Positions 1 through 8,909 are shown, counted from the first letter of the stretch. The stretch is 14,582 nt of DNA from Chitinophagaceae bacterium (GCA_947378615.1 CANCKV010000019.1:1-14582), one strand, 5' to 3'. The notes: generated by a model not told the origin, from the sequence alone. Numbers and translations are program-made.

Positions 1-468
1 GTTTATCTTCGTTTTGGACGTCCAAAGTGGCCTAATTTCACAAAAGAAGATGGTAGCGACTTTATTATAGGTAAGGCACAAATATTAGGTGAAGGAACAG
101 ATGTAACCATTTTTGCTTGTGGACACTTAGTTTGGAAGGCAATTGAAGCAGGAAAAGCTTTAGAAGCAAAGGGTATTAGTGTAGAAGTGATAAATATTCA
201 TACAATCAAGCCATTAGATACTGAAGCAATCATTGCATCAATAAAGAAGACAAAATGTGCTGTAACATGTGAAGAACATAACATTATTGGTGGTTTAGGT
301 GATAGTATTGCACAGGTAGCAGCTAAAAACTTCCCTATTCCAATAGAATATATAGGCACAAACGATACTTTTGGCGAAAGTGGTACTCCAACTCAATTAT
401 TAGCTAAATATGGTCTAGATACGCCTGATATCATTGCAGCTGTAGAAAAGGTAATTAGTAGAAAATAA
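1..468 (+). CDS. Transketolase C-terminal subunit (3' end only)
   Basis: The reading frame is open from the first base and ends at TAA 466-468, giving the last 155 residues of a protein that starts before the window. The residues read as the end of the pyrimidine-binding domain (VYLRFGRPKWP) followed by a transketolase C-terminal domain (residues about 35-150, with GTDVTIFACGHLVWKAIEAG and later CEEHNIIGGLGDSIAQ). In Bacteroidota transketolase is commonly split into an N-terminal TPP-binding subunit and a C-terminal subunit of about 310-320 residues, and this fragment fits the latter. The pair would transfer two-carbon units between sugar phosphates in the non-oxidative pentose phosphate pathway, in the cytoplasm. 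The N-terminal partner would be expected just upstream, outside the window. A related two-subunit thiamine enzyme (E1 beta type) is the main alternative. An internal GTG at 187 is not the real start, because homology extends upstream of it. Confidence 0.85.
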   Translation, partial: VYLRFGRPKWPNFTKEDGSDFIIGKAQILGEGTDVTIFACGHLVWKAIEAGKALEAKGISVEVINIHTIKPLDTEAIIASIKKTKCAVTCEEHNIIGGLGDSIAQVAAKNFPIPIEYIGTNDTFGESGTPTQLLAKYGLDTPDIIAAVEKVISRK

Positions 469-491
469 AGCTCTTATCTTTAATATCAAAT

Positions 492-524
492 AAAAAATGC
501 GTATCAATTTGATACGCATTTTTT
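492..524. terminator. Bidirectional intrinsic terminator
   Basis: A perfect 15-bp stem (492-506 with 510-524) closes a 3-nt loop, ATT. The stem has six A on the left and six T on the right, so it ends in a T-run when read from either strand. It lies between the convergent transketolase (+) and manC (-) genes and probably serves both. Confidence 0.9.
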
Positions 525-566
525 ATTTATTAAGTGTTATTGATTATTTTGAAGAATACCTATTTT

Positions 567-1655
567 TTACAAATACTTATCTCCTTTTGTCCTCTTTACT
601 TCAGATACATATTCTTTAATAGCCTGTTCTTTTTCTTTCTTACATATTAATAATGCATCAGGCGTATCGATAACAATAAAGTCTTCCAACCCTTGTAATA
701 CGATTAATTTATTTGAAGGAGCACTAACCATACATTTTGCTGCATCAATAACAATTACATTGTCACTTGCAACGGCATTACCTAAAGAATCTTTTTCTAG
801 ATTGTCATAAGCACTTGTCCATGTTCCCAAATCACTCCATCCAAAAGAAGATGGAATAACATATACGTTTTCTGCTTTTTCCATCAATGCCACATCAACA
901 GCAACGTTTTTACAAAGAGGATAAATACGATCTATCGCCTCTTTTTCATTAGGTGTATTTAGATTGTGTTTTTCAGCATCAAATAAGTCAAAAGTATCAA
1001 TATCATATTTTTCAAAACCATCAACAACGTCCTTTGCTTTCCAGATAAAGATGCCACCATTCCAAAGAAAATCACCACTTTCCAAGAACTTCTTGGCAAT
1101 ATCAAGACTAGGCTTTTCAGTAAAAGTTTTTACACGGTAGATACCACCACCTGCATCGTCTTCCTGATCATATTGAATATAACCATATCCAGTATTAGGA
1201 TAAGTTGGTTCAATTCCCAATGTTACAAAAGCAGTGTTTTTACTTACAAAATCCAAAGCTTTTTTAGCAATGCTGATAAAAGTTTCCGTATCAGCAATCA
1301 TGTGATCGCTTGGAGCAACTATCAAACATGCATTAGGATTCTGTTGCAATAATTTGAAAGAAATGTAGGCAACACAAGGAGCCGTGTTTTTGCGACTTGG
1401 CTCAGCAATAATGTTTTCAACAGGTATATCTGGCAATTGTTCTGCACATATATCACTGTACTCAGCAGCAGTTACCACATAAATGTTTTCTTTCGGCACA
1501 AATAAAGCAAATCGTTCGTAAGTCCATTGAATAAGACTCTTTCCTGTGTTTAAAATGTCAAGAAATTGTTTGGGATAGCCTGTACGACTTTGAGGCCAAA
1601 AACGGCTACCAATTCCTCCGGCCATAATGGCAACGTAATAGTTAGGATTGTTCAT
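567..1655 (-). CDS. manC: Mannose-1-phosphate guanylyltransferase (GDP-mannose pyrophosphorylase)
   Basis: This 362-residue protein should make GDP-mannose from GTP and mannose 1-phosphate, supplying cell-surface polysaccharide and GDP-deoxyhexose synthesis in the cytoplasm. The nucleotidyltransferase signature GGIGSRFWP is at residues 13-21 and is followed by the lysine of YPKQF (K29). EPSRKNTAP is at 85-93, PSDH at 115-118, the sugar-phosphate site FTEKPS at 178-183, NGGIFIW at 199-205 and SFGWSDLGTW at 270-279. The length matches the short, monofunctional class. The C-terminal cupin phosphomannose isomerase domain of the bifunctional form of about 470 residues is absent. The start ATG at 1655 has no Shine-Dalgarno sequence but lies about 30 nt downstream of a -7 box. 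The gene appears monocistronic, with no other polysaccharide genes beside it. Confidence 0.93.
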   Translation of the reverse strand: MNNPNYYVAIMAGGIGSRFWPQSRTGYPKQFLDILNTGKSLIQWTYERFALFVPKENIYVVTAAEYSDICAEQLPDIPVENIIAEPSRKNTAPCVAYISFKLLQQNPNACLIVAPSDHMIADTETFISIAKKALDFVSKNTAFVTLGIEPTYPNTGYGYIQYDQEDDAGGGIYRVKTFTEKPSLDIAKKFLESGDFLWNGGIFIWKAKDVVDGFEKYDIDTFDLFDAEKHNLNTPNEKEAIDRIYPLCKNVAVDVALMEKAENVYVIPSSFGWSDLGTWTSAYDNLEKDSLGNAVASDNVIVIDAAKCMVSAPSNKLIVLQGLEDFIVIDTPDALLICKKEKEQAIKEYVSEVKRTKGDKYL

Positions 1656-1689
1656 TTTTTTGTGATTGTATTATTAAGAATTAATGTAT

Positions 1690-1697
1690 CAAATATA
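1690..1697 (-). promoter_or_regulatory. Probable -7 promoter element of manC
   Basis: On the minus strand this reads TATATTTG, an exact match to the Bacteroidota -7 consensus TAnnTTTG. It would place transcription initiation near 1684, leaving a leader of about 30 nt. A TTG at 1713-1715 (minus strand) could be the upstream element, but its 15-bp spacing is shorter than usual. Confidence 0.5.
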
Positions 1698-1845
1698 AAG
1701 GGATAAACTGCACAATATGAAAGAATATTTTTATAATCTAATTATCACACTATTGTAAGTAGTAAGATTAAAAGGAAAAGTGTAAGTGCTGAATGATTAC
1801 TATACACTCTTCAGAACTCAACACCTATAAAATAATCTCATTATG

Positions 1846-3477
1846 TTAAGCTTCTTCAAAGCAAGGGTACTTATAATCAGTTGCAGGGACTAATACTTCC
1901 TTAATAGTTCTTGCACTTAGCCAACGATATAAATTAATCAAACTTCCTGCTTTATCATTCGTACCACTACCTCTAGCACCTCCAAAAGGTTGCTGACCAA
2001 CAACTGCACCTGTAGGCTTGTCATTTACATAGAAGTTGCCTGCAGAGTTTCGCAGTTTATTTGTAGCCAATTCCACTGCAAATCTATCTTGCGCAATAAT
2101 TGCACCTGTTAGTGCATAAGGCGAAGTTGAATCTACTAAATGAAGTGTTTCTTTAAATTGCTCTGCATCGTAAGTATAAATAGTTAAAACAGGCCCAAAG
2201 ATTTCATCACACATAGTTCTATATTTTGGATCTGTCGTTTCGATAACAGTGGGTTCAATAAAATAGCCGATAGTTTTATTATAATTCCCTCCTGCTATTA
2301 TTTTTACTGAATTATCTTTTCTAGCAGTTTCAATAAACTCAACTATCTTATCGAAAGCACGTTCATCAATAACAGCATTAATAAAATTTCTAAAATCTTC
2401 TACAGTACCCATTTTTAAAGTTGCCAATGTTTCAATTAGCTTTCTTTTGATGGCATCAGATAAATTGCTAGGTAAATAAGCCCTTGAAGCTGCACTACAT
2501 TTTTGACCTTGAAACTCAAAAGCGCCTCTAATCAATGCAGTTACGGCCACATCAATATTTGCACTCTTGTGAATCATCACAAAATCTTTACCTCCTGTTT
2601 CCCCTACTATCCTTGGATAACTCTTAAATTTAGTGATGTTTTGACCTATAGTTTGCCACATCGTATTAAATACGTTAGTGCTTCCAGTAAAATGTACTCC
2701 AGCGAAGTCGGGATGAGAAAAGCAAACTTTGCCCAAAATTGGTCCATCCACATAAATCACGTTAATAACACCATCTGGAAGACCCGCTTCTTTGAAAACC
2801 TGCATAATGATATTAGCAGAATAAATTTGTGTATAGGCTGGTTTCCAAACGACTACATTACCACAAAGTGCTGCACTTGCAGCTAGATTTCCACCTATTG
2901 CAGTGAAATTAAATGGACTCACCGCCAATACAAATCCTTCTAAAGGTCTCCATTCCACTCGATTGTGAATGCCAGGAGAGGAAAGTGGTTGTTGCTTATA
3001 TATTTCACTCAAATAATGAACATTGAAACGAATAAAATCGATGAATTCACAAGCTGCATCGATTTCAGCTTGATAAACATTTTTTCCTTGTCCAAGCATT
3101 GTTGTACCAACTATATAATACCTATATTTAGTTGCCAATAAATCGGCTGCCTTCAAAAAGATATGTGCCCTATTTTCCCAACTAAGATTAGCCCACCCTT
3201 CCTTAGCAGCTAATGCAGCTTCGATAGCTTCATGAACATGTTTTTCTTCCCCTTCATTGAATTTTCCTAAGACAAACTCTTTCTCAAAAGGAGGATTGAT
3301 ATCAATCTTTTTATCAGTAAATACATTTTCTCCTCCAATAAACATAGGAATATCAACAAGAGAATGTTTCATTTCACTGATTGTCTTCTTTAAAGCTGCC
3401 TTTTCAGGACTTCCAGGTCCATATTGAATAATAGGCTCATTTATTGGAGATGGATAAGAGAAAGTTCCTATTGTCAT
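1846..3477 (-). CDS. pruA: 1-pyrroline-5-carboxylate (glutamate semialdehyde) dehydrogenase
   Basis: A 543-residue member of the aldehyde dehydrogenase superfamily that should oxidise L-glutamate 5-semialdehyde to glutamate with NAD+, the second step of proline catabolism. The N-terminal segment that precedes the core is typical of the ALDH4-type monofunctional enzyme, whose usual length this matches. Recognisable motifs are SPFNFTAIGG at 187-196, the NAD-site FTGS at 263-266, the general base in VGETGGKDF (E293), the catalytic cysteine in QGQKCSAASR (C327), EIFGPV at 425-430 and the C-terminal PFGG at 497-500. The proline dehydrogenase that would supply its substrate is not in the window, so the two activities are separate here rather than fused as in PutA. 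The start ATG at 3477 is the first codon of the conserved N-terminus. No convincing -7 box was seen upstream. Confidence 0.93.
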   Translation of the reverse strand: MTIGTFSYPSPINEPIIQYGPGSPEKAALKKTISEMKHSLVDIPMFIGGENVFTDKKIDINPPFEKEFVLGKFNEGEEKHVHEAIEAALAAKEGWANLSWENRAHIFLKAADLLATKYRYYIVGTTMLGQGKNVYQAEIDAACEFIDFIRFNVHYLSEIYKQQPLSSPGIHNRVEWRPLEGFVLAVSPFNFTAIGGNLAASAALCGNVVVWKPAYTQIYSANIIMQVFKEAGLPDGVINVIYVDGPILGKVCFSHPDFAGVHFTGSTNVFNTMWQTIGQNITKFKSYPRIVGETGGKDFVMIHKSANIDVAVTALIRGAFEFQGQKCSAASRAYLPSNLSDAIKRKLIETLATLKMGTVEDFRNFINAVIDERAFDKIVEFIETARKDNSVKIIAGGNYNKTIGYFIEPTVIETTDPKYRTMCDEIFGPVLTIYTYDAEQFKETLHLVDSTSPYALTGAIIAQDRFAVELATNKLRNSAGNFYVNDKPTGAVVGQQPFGGARGSGTNDKAGSLINLYRWLSARTIKEVLVPATDYKYPCFEEA

Positions 3478-3589
3478 AATAATACTTTTTATCTTTTTAA
3501 TGCCTGCAATTTACAGGATTCAGTTATTATACTATTGATTTAATGATTTGTTGGATAAAAAATGATTCCAACAATAGTTATCAAAAACT

Positions 3590-3624
3590 AAAATCCCCAT
3601 TGCTTTTTATGCAAAGGGGATTTT
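3590..3624 (-). terminator. Rho gene terminator hairpin
   Basis: A 9-bp outer stem (3590-3598 with 3616-3624) continues across an A-A mismatch into a 4-bp inner stem (3600-3603 with 3611-3614) around a 7-nt T-rich loop. The four C-G pairs followed by T-rich sequence on the minus strand suit the end of rho. It separates rho from pruA. Confidence 0.8.
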
Positions 3625-3663
3625 GTAAAAATTAAATGTCAATTATTAAGTAAGTCGTAAAAT

Positions 3664-3705
3664 CATTTCAATACATATTACTTATTTCTTACAACCTATT
3701 ACTTA
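3664..3705 (-). repeat. Degenerate 7-bp tandem array starting at the rho stop codon
   Basis: On the minus strand the rho stop TAA (3705-3703) is the start of successive heptads TAAGTAA, TAGGTTG, TAAGAAA, TAAGTAA, TATGTAT and more loosely TGAAATG. Most units begin TA. Similar arrays start at the stop codons of the genes ending at 12071 and 13376. Confidence 0.55.
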
Positions 3706-5604
3706 TCTATTCATGCTTGCCAAAAATTCTTCATTGCTTTTAGTTCCTCTCATACGTTTTTGCAATTCATTCATTGCTTCTTCCGTATTCATATCATTTA
3801 AGAATAAACGTAAGATATTCATACGTGAAAGAACATCTCTATCTAACAATAAGTCATCACGTCGAGTACTAGAACCAACTAAGTCGATAGCAGGATAGAT
3901 ACGGCGGTTAGCCAAACGTCTATCTAGTACCAACTCCATGTTACCTGTTCCCTTAAATTCTTCAAAAATTACTTCATCCATCTTGCTGCCTGTTTCTATC
4001 AAAGCAGTTGCAAGAATGGTTAAAGAACCACCGAATTCAATTTTTCTAGCAGCACCAAAGAATTGTTTAGGCTTTTGCATAGCGTTTGCTTCCACACCAC
4101 CACTCAATACCTTTCCACTTGCAGGTGCAACAGTATTATATGCTCTAGCCAAACGAGTAATACTATCCAATAATATTACTACATCATGTCCACATTCTAC
4201 TAATCTTTTTGCTTTTTGTAAAGCCATAGCAGATACTTTCACGTGCTTTTCTGCAGGTTCATCAAAAGTACTAGCAATAACTTCTGCATTTACGCTACGC
4301 TCCATATCTGTAACTTCCTCAGGTCTTTCATCAATCAAGACGACCATCAAATAACATTCAGGATGATTAGCAGCAATTGCATTTGCGACTTCTTTCAGCA
4401 ACATTGTTTTACCAACTTTAGGTTGTGCCACAATCAATCCACGCTGACCCTTTCCTATCGGAGTAAATAGGTCAATGATTCTAGTACTGAAATTATTAGG
4501 TGTAGTGAAAAGATTTAATTTTTCAAAAGGGAATAAAGGAGTCAAATAATCGAAAGGAACCCTATCTCTTACTTCATCAGGTCGTTTACCATTGATACCA
4601 TCTACTTTTAGTAAAGCAAAGTATTTTTCACCTTCTTTTGGAGGACGTACAGAACCTGAAACAGTATCACCTGTTTTTAATCCAAATAGTTTGATCTGAC
4701 TAGGAGAAACATATACATCATCGGGAGAACTAAGGTAATTGTAATCTGAAGAACGAAGGAATCCATATCCATCAATCATCATTTCCAAGACACCCTCACC
4801 AGTGATGATACCATCAAATTCTATATTAAATATCTGTTCTTTTTTGTATGATTTTGTGGAAGGTCTTTCAATTGATTCAATAAAAACATCACCATCATCA
4901 ACGACTACAATTTCCTTTTCTTCTTCTTCATCCTCTTCGTCTTCATCATCTAGGTTGTCTTCGCCTAAGTCATCATCTTCACTTACTTGAGGAAGAACAA
5001 GTCGTGGAATTTCGATTTGATTACTTAAATGTTCTGTTGCCTGCAATAATTGTTCAGCCAAACTCATTTGAACAGGATCGATTTCAGGGAAATCTAAATC
5101 ATAATCATAGTCTTGTTCTTGCTCCTCTTCTTTAGGTTTTTCTTTTTCTTTGACAGCTTTCTTTGGCTCTTCAATATTTTCAACTATAATAACATCAGCA
5201 GGTCTTGAACCAATTGGAATGCGTTTTCGTTTACTAATATTTTTTGGAGGTTCAGGTGCAACCTCTTCTTTCTTTTCAGCAACCTTTTCAACTATTTTTT
5301 CAACAACAGGTGGAAGAGGTATCTCTTGCTGAATGGGAACAGTAGCAACAGGTTTCGTTGGAGTAGATTTCTTTTCTACTGCTACTTTACTATTGGTACT
5401 AGCACTGCTAGTAATGGGTTTGCGAGTACGAGCCTTAGGCTTTTCCTCTTCCTTAGACTCACTTGCCTGAAGAGCCTGAGCATCTAAGATTCTATAAATT
5501 AAAGCCTGTTTATTAAGCTTTTTTACGCCTGTGAGTTTCAACTGCTCTGCTATTTCTAAAAGTTTAGCAATAAGCATGTCGTTTAATTGTAAGATGTCGT
5601 ACAT
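3703..5604 (-). CDS. rho: Transcription termination factor Rho with long disordered insertion
   Basis: A 633-residue Rho, against about 420 in E. coli. It is the hexameric RNA-dependent ATPase that releases transcripts. The order is: Rho N-terminal helical domain at about 1-43, a low-complexity linker at about 44-258, the cold-shock-like RNA-binding domain at about 264-336 (with [17 protein letters not shown]), and a RecA-like motor. In the motor, Walker A AQPKVGKT is at 394-401, Walker B DVVILLD at 474-480, the Q-loop region [20 protein letters not shown] at 501-520, and the R-loop and arginine-finger segment at about 552-574. The linker starts rich in K, E, P and T and ends in a strongly acidic run (209-231, nearly all D and E). 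Rho proteins of Bacteroidota are known for such insertions, and the one of Bacteroides thetaiotaomicron has been reported to drive phase separation. The gene stands alone with a long C-rich leader. The start ATG at 5604 begins the conserved N-terminal domain. Confidence 0.97.
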   Translation of the reverse strand: MYDILQLNDMLIAKLLEIAEQLKLTGVKKLNKQALIYRILDAQALQASESKEEEKPKARTRKPITSSASTNSKVAVEKKSTPTKPVATVPIQQEIPLPPVVEKIVEKVAEKKEEVAPEPPKNISKRKRIPIGSRPADVIIVENIEEPKKAVKEKEKPKEEEQEQDYDYDLDFPEIDPVQMSLAEQLLQATEHLSNQIEIPRLVLPQVSEDDDLGEDNLDDEDEEDEEEEKEIVVVDDGDVFIESIERPSTKSYKKEQIFNIEFDGIITGEGVLEMMIDGYGFLRSSDYNYLSSPDDVYVSPSQIKLFGLKTGDTVSGSVRPPKEGEKYFALLKVDGINGKRPDEVRDRVPFDYLTPLFPFEKLNLFTTPNNFSTRIIDLFTPIGKGQRGLIVAQPKVGKTMLLKEVANAIAANHPECYLMVVLIDERPEEVTDMERSVNAEVIASTFDEPAEKHVKVSAMALQKAKRLVECGHDVVILLDSITRLARAYNTVAPASGKVLSGGVEANAMQKPKQFFGAARKIEFGGSLTILATALIETGSKMDEVIFEEFKGTGNMELVLDRRLANRRIYPAIDLVGSSTRRDDLLLDRDVLSRMNILRLFLNDMNTEEAMNELQKRMRGTKSNEEFLASMNR

Positions 5605-5702
5605 AAAGTAAGAATTAAAAAGCCTTAGTAGGGTACTTGGCGTGTAAAATACAGTCTTAAAGTATTTAAGTTAATCTAAAATCAATCTATTAAAAGTGAA
5701 AA

Positions 5703-5739
5703 TTTGGAAGGAGAGAAACTGATGGGATAGTGAAGTTAC
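5703..5739 (-). promoter_or_regulatory. C-rich, G-poor tract in rho leader (possible rut-like site)
   Basis: On the minus strand this 37-nt stretch holds about 13 C but about 1-2 G, with many pyrimidine-C pairs. That is striking in AT-rich DNA. It lies 100-135 nt upstream of the rho start. C-rich, G-poor RNA is what Rho prefers to load on, so autogenous attenuation is possible, but this is inference. Confidence 0.3.
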
Positions 5740-5766
5740 TAAACAATATTCAGCTTGTTTCCGGTG

Positions 5767-5796
5767 CAATGTTACATGAAATACTTTAATACCAAA
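5767..5796 (-). promoter_or_regulatory. Candidate rho promoter
   Basis: On the minus strand TTTG (5796-5793) is followed after 18 nt by TAACATTG (5774-5767), which matches TAnnTTTG at all but one fixed position. It would give a leader of about 155 nt. A second candidate, AATATTTG at 5845-5838, is equally imperfect, so the assignment is weak. Confidence 0.3.
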
Positions 5797-5875
5797 AAAT
5801 TAATAAAGATTTTTTTATATTTCTTCTTAAAACAGGTCAAATATTCTCTTTTTGTGAGTAAGTTTATCAATATTA

Positions 5876-6490
5876 TCACAAATCTAAGTCTAAAACTGTT
5901 TTAGGTGCTACTAAATGAATTGTCTGCAATCCAAGTGCACTTGCACTTTCTATATTTTTTATGGTATCATCAATAAACAATGTCTCCTCTACTTTCAATT
6001 TTTGTTCGTCAATAATGTGTTGAAAAGAATTGTAATAAGGTTTTCTTAATCGCATTTCGTGAGAATAATAAGGCTTTATGAATAATTCATTAAAATCTTC
6101 CGCCCCAACATCTCTTTTGTATAGTGCCATTATCTCATCATAATGTATTTGATTGGTATTTGAAAACAAAAATATATTGTAACGCTCTTTTATTTTTCTC
6201 AACCAATCAATTCTTTCTTTTGTAAAAGAAACAAGCATTCCATTCCACGCAATTTTAATTTGGTCATTGGAAAGATTTGTATTTGTTTCTCTTCTAAAAG
6301 CATCATAAAATTCATTTGCGCTAATATCTCCTTTTTCTAATTCTTCAAATAAGCTATTAGCGTGATGTTGTGTAAAATAGTCATCAAATTCAGGAACGCC
6401 AAATTCAATAAATAAATCTTTTGTATTCTGGTAATTAAGGTTTAGAAAGACACCGCCTAAATCGAAAATAATGTTTTTAACTGCTGCCAT
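5876..6490 (-). CDS. HAD-superfamily hydrolase (YihX-like phosphatase subfamily)
   Basis: A 204-residue haloacid dehalogenase-like protein, probably a cytoplasmic phosphatase of unknown substrate. Motif I is IIFDLGGV with the nucleophile D10. The position two residues on is G12 instead of the usual Asp, as is common in YihX-like members. An alpha-helical cap follows (about 20-90). Motif II is FLFSNTN (S110), motif III is RLRKPYY (K150) and motif IV is FIDDTIKNI (D174, D175). The frame stays open upstream to an ATG at 6535. I chose the ATG at 6490 because family homology starts there and a consensus -7 box lies between 6495 and 6502, so the longer form would begin upstream of its own promoter. 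The gene sits between the recQ terminator and the rho leader and appears monocistronic. Substrate specificity cannot be read from the sequence. Confidence 0.85.
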   Translation of the reverse strand: MAAVKNIIFDLGGVFLNLNYQNTKDLFIEFGVPEFDDYFTQHHANSLFEELEKGDISANEFYDAFRRETNTNLSNDQIKIAWNGMLVSFTKERIDWLRKIKERYNIFLFSNTNQIHYDEIMALYKRDVGAEDFNELFIKPYYSHEMRLRKPYYNSFQHIIDEQKLKVEETLFIDDTIKNIESASALGLQTIHLVAPKTVLDLDL

Positions 6491-6494
6491 GCGA

Positions 6495-6502
6495 CAAATG
6501 TA
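6495..6502 (-). promoter_or_regulatory. -7 promoter element abutting the HAD gene start codon
   Basis: On the minus strand TACATTTG, an exact TAnnTTTG match, ends only 4 nt before the ATG at 6490. Initiation 5-7 nt downstream would give a leaderless or nearly leaderless mRNA. No well-placed upstream TTTG was found. Confidence 0.55.
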
Positions 6503-6539
6503 GTATTGAATGAAGTAAAGAAATAATAAAAGCAAAAAT

Positions 6540-6581
6540 ATACGAACGGAGGATGTGGTTTCTCAAATTCTCCATTCGTAT
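6540..6581 (-). terminator. recQ terminator hairpin
   Basis: A 7-bp stem (6540-6546 with 6575-6581), one mismatch and a further 7 bp (6548-6554 with 6567-6573, including one G-T pair) close a loop of about 12 nt. On the minus strand it is followed by a T-rich stretch (ATATTTTTGCTTTT). It starts 13 nt past the recQ stop codon. Confidence 0.8.
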
Positions 6582-6593
6582 TATTATGTTTAA

Positions 6594-8909
6594 TTAGTTT
6601 CCGAAAACACTTAAAAATTTAATTCTCATAATTTTCAATTGTTCCCAAGAATAATCATTATCACTTAATTCTTTTTGTGCCACATCTAAAGAAGAGGTCT
6701 CACAGTTTTTGAAATAATCAATAATTTCTTCTTGTTCGTATTCATCTAACCAATCGTCGATAGCATAATCAAGATTCAACTTAGTTCCACTTGCAGCGAT
6801 AGTTTCCATCTCTTCAAGCAATTGATTTAGTTTTAATCCTTTATTCTTGGCAATTGTTTCTAGTGAAATCTTCTTGTCAATGTTCTGAATAATATAAATC
6901 TTATTGCTTGATTTGTTTGCCACAGATTTCATTACAAAATCATCAGGCTTTTCAATGTTATTTTCTTCCACATAGGTAGCAATCATTTCTACGAATGGCT
7001 TACCATATTTAATGGCCTTACCCTTACTTACTCCTTGACATTTTTCCAATTCGAGCAATGTAGTAGGGAATAGGTTGCACATATCTTGCAATGAATTTTC
7101 CAAGAAAATTACAAAAGGAGGAAGTCCTTTTTTCTTTGCTTCCTTATGCCGTAAGTCCTTTAGCATTTCAAAGAGGACTTCATCGGTTGTCGAAACGGGA
7201 CCCTGAGGACCATTATCAGAACCGTCATCATCATCATTGTCTTCATCGACAAAGATGTTATTCATCACAATTTTGAATGAAGTAGGTTTCGTCAGAAACT
7301 TCTCTCCGACCTCTGTTAATTTAAGCAAGCCATATTCTTCAATATCTTTCTTAATCAGATTTTCCAATAACATCTGTCTGATTAAACTATTCCAAAAATG
7401 ACTTTCTTTATCTTTTCCAATACCAAATACAGGTTTATTTTCATGTCTGTACATAGTAACTTGAGGAGTAAGTTTCCCCATAATCATATTTACCGTATAA
7501 TCGGTAGGGAAACGTTCATCTAAGACCTTTATTACTTTCAGGGCCTTCACCACATCTGCCTTCGCTTCTATCTTTTCTTTCGGATGCCTACAGTTATCGC
7601 AATTACCACAATTCTGATCTCCCCAATCTTCCCCAAAATAGTGTAACAGTACTTTTCTTCTGCAAACACTGCTTTCAGCATAAGCAACAGTTTCGTCTAT
7701 CAATTGTGCGCCTACTTCCCGTTCACTAAGCGGTTTGTCACGCATGAGATGTTCTAGTTTTGCAACATCTTTATGAGAATAATACAATACACACAAACCT
7801 TCAAGTCCATCCCTTCCTGCTCTACCTGTTTCCTGATAGTAATTTTCTATTGATTTAGGTATATTATAATGTATGACAAAACGAATGTCTGGTTTGTCAA
7901 TTCCCATTCCAAAGGCAATTGTTGCCACAATTACATGTACATCTTCATTCAGGAATTGATCTTGTCTTTCAGAACGCAACTTTTGGTCTAATCCTGCATG
8001 ATAAGCGACAGCCTTAATATTATTTGCCATCAACACTTCTGCTAACTCTTCAGTTGTCTTTCTGTTGAGGGTATAAATGATACCGCTTTTACCTTTATGT
8101 TGAGAGATAAAACGTACAATACTCTTTATTGTTTGTTCTTTTTGTTGCTTAGGTTGTATTTCATAATACAGGTTAGCACGATTGAACGAAGAGATAAATA
8201 CATTTGGTTTGCGAAGTCCAAGGTTTTTTTCTATATCACTCTGCACTTTAGGAGTAGCAGTAGCAGTTAAGGCAATAACAGGAATCTTGGAATTAATAAT
8301 ATCCATCATTTCTCTAAGACGGCGATATTCAGGTCTGAAATCATGACCCCATTCGCTGATACAATGCGCTTCATCTACTGCAAAGAATGAAATAGGTAAA
8401 TCGCTAAAGAAATCAAGATTTTCTTTTTTTGTTAGTGTCTCAGGAGCAACATATAGAAGTTTTGTTTTTCCTGCTAGGAGGTCAGTTCTTACAGCTGTAA
8501 TTTGAGCCTTATTAAGCGAAGAATTCAGAAAGTGGGCTATATTATCTTGTTCACTATAACCTCGAACTAAATCAACTTGATTTTTCATCAAGGCAATCAA
8601 AGGAGAAACGATGATACAACAACCGGGCAATAACAAGGCAGGCAATTGATAACATAAACTTTTGCCTCCCCCTGTTGGCATGATAACAAATGTATCATGT
8701 CCTTGTAAAAGACTATTTATACTTTGTTCTTGTGAACCCTTAAACTCTGTAAAGCCAAAGTATTTCTTTAATCCTTCGTAAATATCAAGTTTACTTCCGT
8801 CACTATTGGTAAGTTCTGATATTACAATATCTTCATCAGCAATCTTTTTCGGTGCACTCCTCATTTTTTGTGAAGGAGCTGAAGCTGTTCTTTTTTTTGT
8901 AGTAGCCAT
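6594..8909 (-). CDS. recQ: ATP-dependent DNA helicase RecQ
   Basis: A 771-residue RecQ-family 3'-5' helicase for recombination and replication-fork repair. The motor holds Walker A MPTGGGKSLCYQLP (77-90), motif II DEAHCISEWGHDFRP (179-193), motif III LTATATP (214-220) and motif VI YQETGRAGRDG (358-368). The zinc-binding cysteines are C416, C434, C437 and C440. A winged-helix RQC domain (about 450-545) and an HRDC domain (about 573-650) follow, separated by a short acidic linker (554-566). E. coli RecQ has about 610 residues. The extra length here is a basic N-terminal tail of about 40 residues and a C-terminal extension (about 665-771) that looks like a helix-turn-helix module of the kind appended to many Bacteroidota RecQ proteins. 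The start ATG at 8909 has no Shine-Dalgarno sequence. A -7-like TAAATTTT (8969-8962, minus strand) lies about 55 nt upstream and is imperfect. Confidence 0.96.
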   Translation of the reverse strand: MATTKKRTASAPSQKMRSAPKKIADEDIVISELTNSDGSKLDIYEGLKKYFGFTEFKGSQEQSINSLLQGHDTFVIMPTGGGKSLCYQLPALLLPGCCIIVSPLIALMKNQVDLVRGYSEQDNIAHFLNSSLNKAQITAVRTDLLAGKTKLLYVAPETLTKKENLDFFSDLPISFFAVDEAHCISEWGHDFRPEYRRLREMMDIINSKIPVIALTATATPKVQSDIEKNLGLRKPNVFISSFNRANLYYEIQPKQQKEQTIKSIVRFISQHKGKSGIIYTLNRKTTEELAEVLMANNIKAVAYHAGLDQKLRSERQDQFLNEDVHVIVATIAFGMGIDKPDIRFVIHYNIPKSIENYYQETGRAGRDGLEGLCVLYYSHKDVAKLEHLMRDKPLSEREVGAQLIDETVAYAESSVCRRKVLLHYFGEDWGDQNCGNCDNCRHPKEKIEAKADVVKALKVIKVLDERFPTDYTVNMIMGKLTPQVTMYRHENKPVFGIGKDKESHFWNSLIRQMLLENLIKKDIEEYGLLKLTEVGEKFLTKPTSFKIVMNNIFVDEDNDDDDGSDNGPQGPVSTTDEVLFEMLKDLRHKEAKKKGLPPFVIFLENSLQDMCNLFPTTLLELEKCQGVSKGKAIKYGKPFVEMIATYVEENNIEKPDDFVMKSVANKSSNKIYIIQNIDKKISLETIAKNKGLKLNQLLEEMETIAASGTKLNLDYAIDDWLDEYEQEEIIDYFKNCETSSLDVAQKELSDNDYSWEQLKIMRIKFLSVFGN

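Noticed and set aside
2503..2886. Plus-strand frame of 127 codons within pruA
   Set aside because: It is antisense to conserved catalytic parts of pruA and has no family resemblance.
3938..4354. Plus-strand frame of 138 codons within rho
   Set aside because: It is antisense to the conserved Rho motor domain and is explained by that coding constraint.
4802..4990. Plus-strand frame encoding a poly-serine protein
   Set aside because: It is the antisense of the Asp/Glu codon run (GAT/GAA) in the Rho linker, a composition artefact.
5876..6535. Longer HAD protein starting at ATG 6535
   Set aside because: The extra 15 residues are hydrophobic and non-homologous, and the -7 box at 6495-6502 lies within them, so the ATG at 6490 is the better start.
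567..8909. The five minus-strand genes as one operon
   Set aside because: Gaps of 103 to 271 bp contain strong terminators and separate -7 boxes, and the functions are unrelated.
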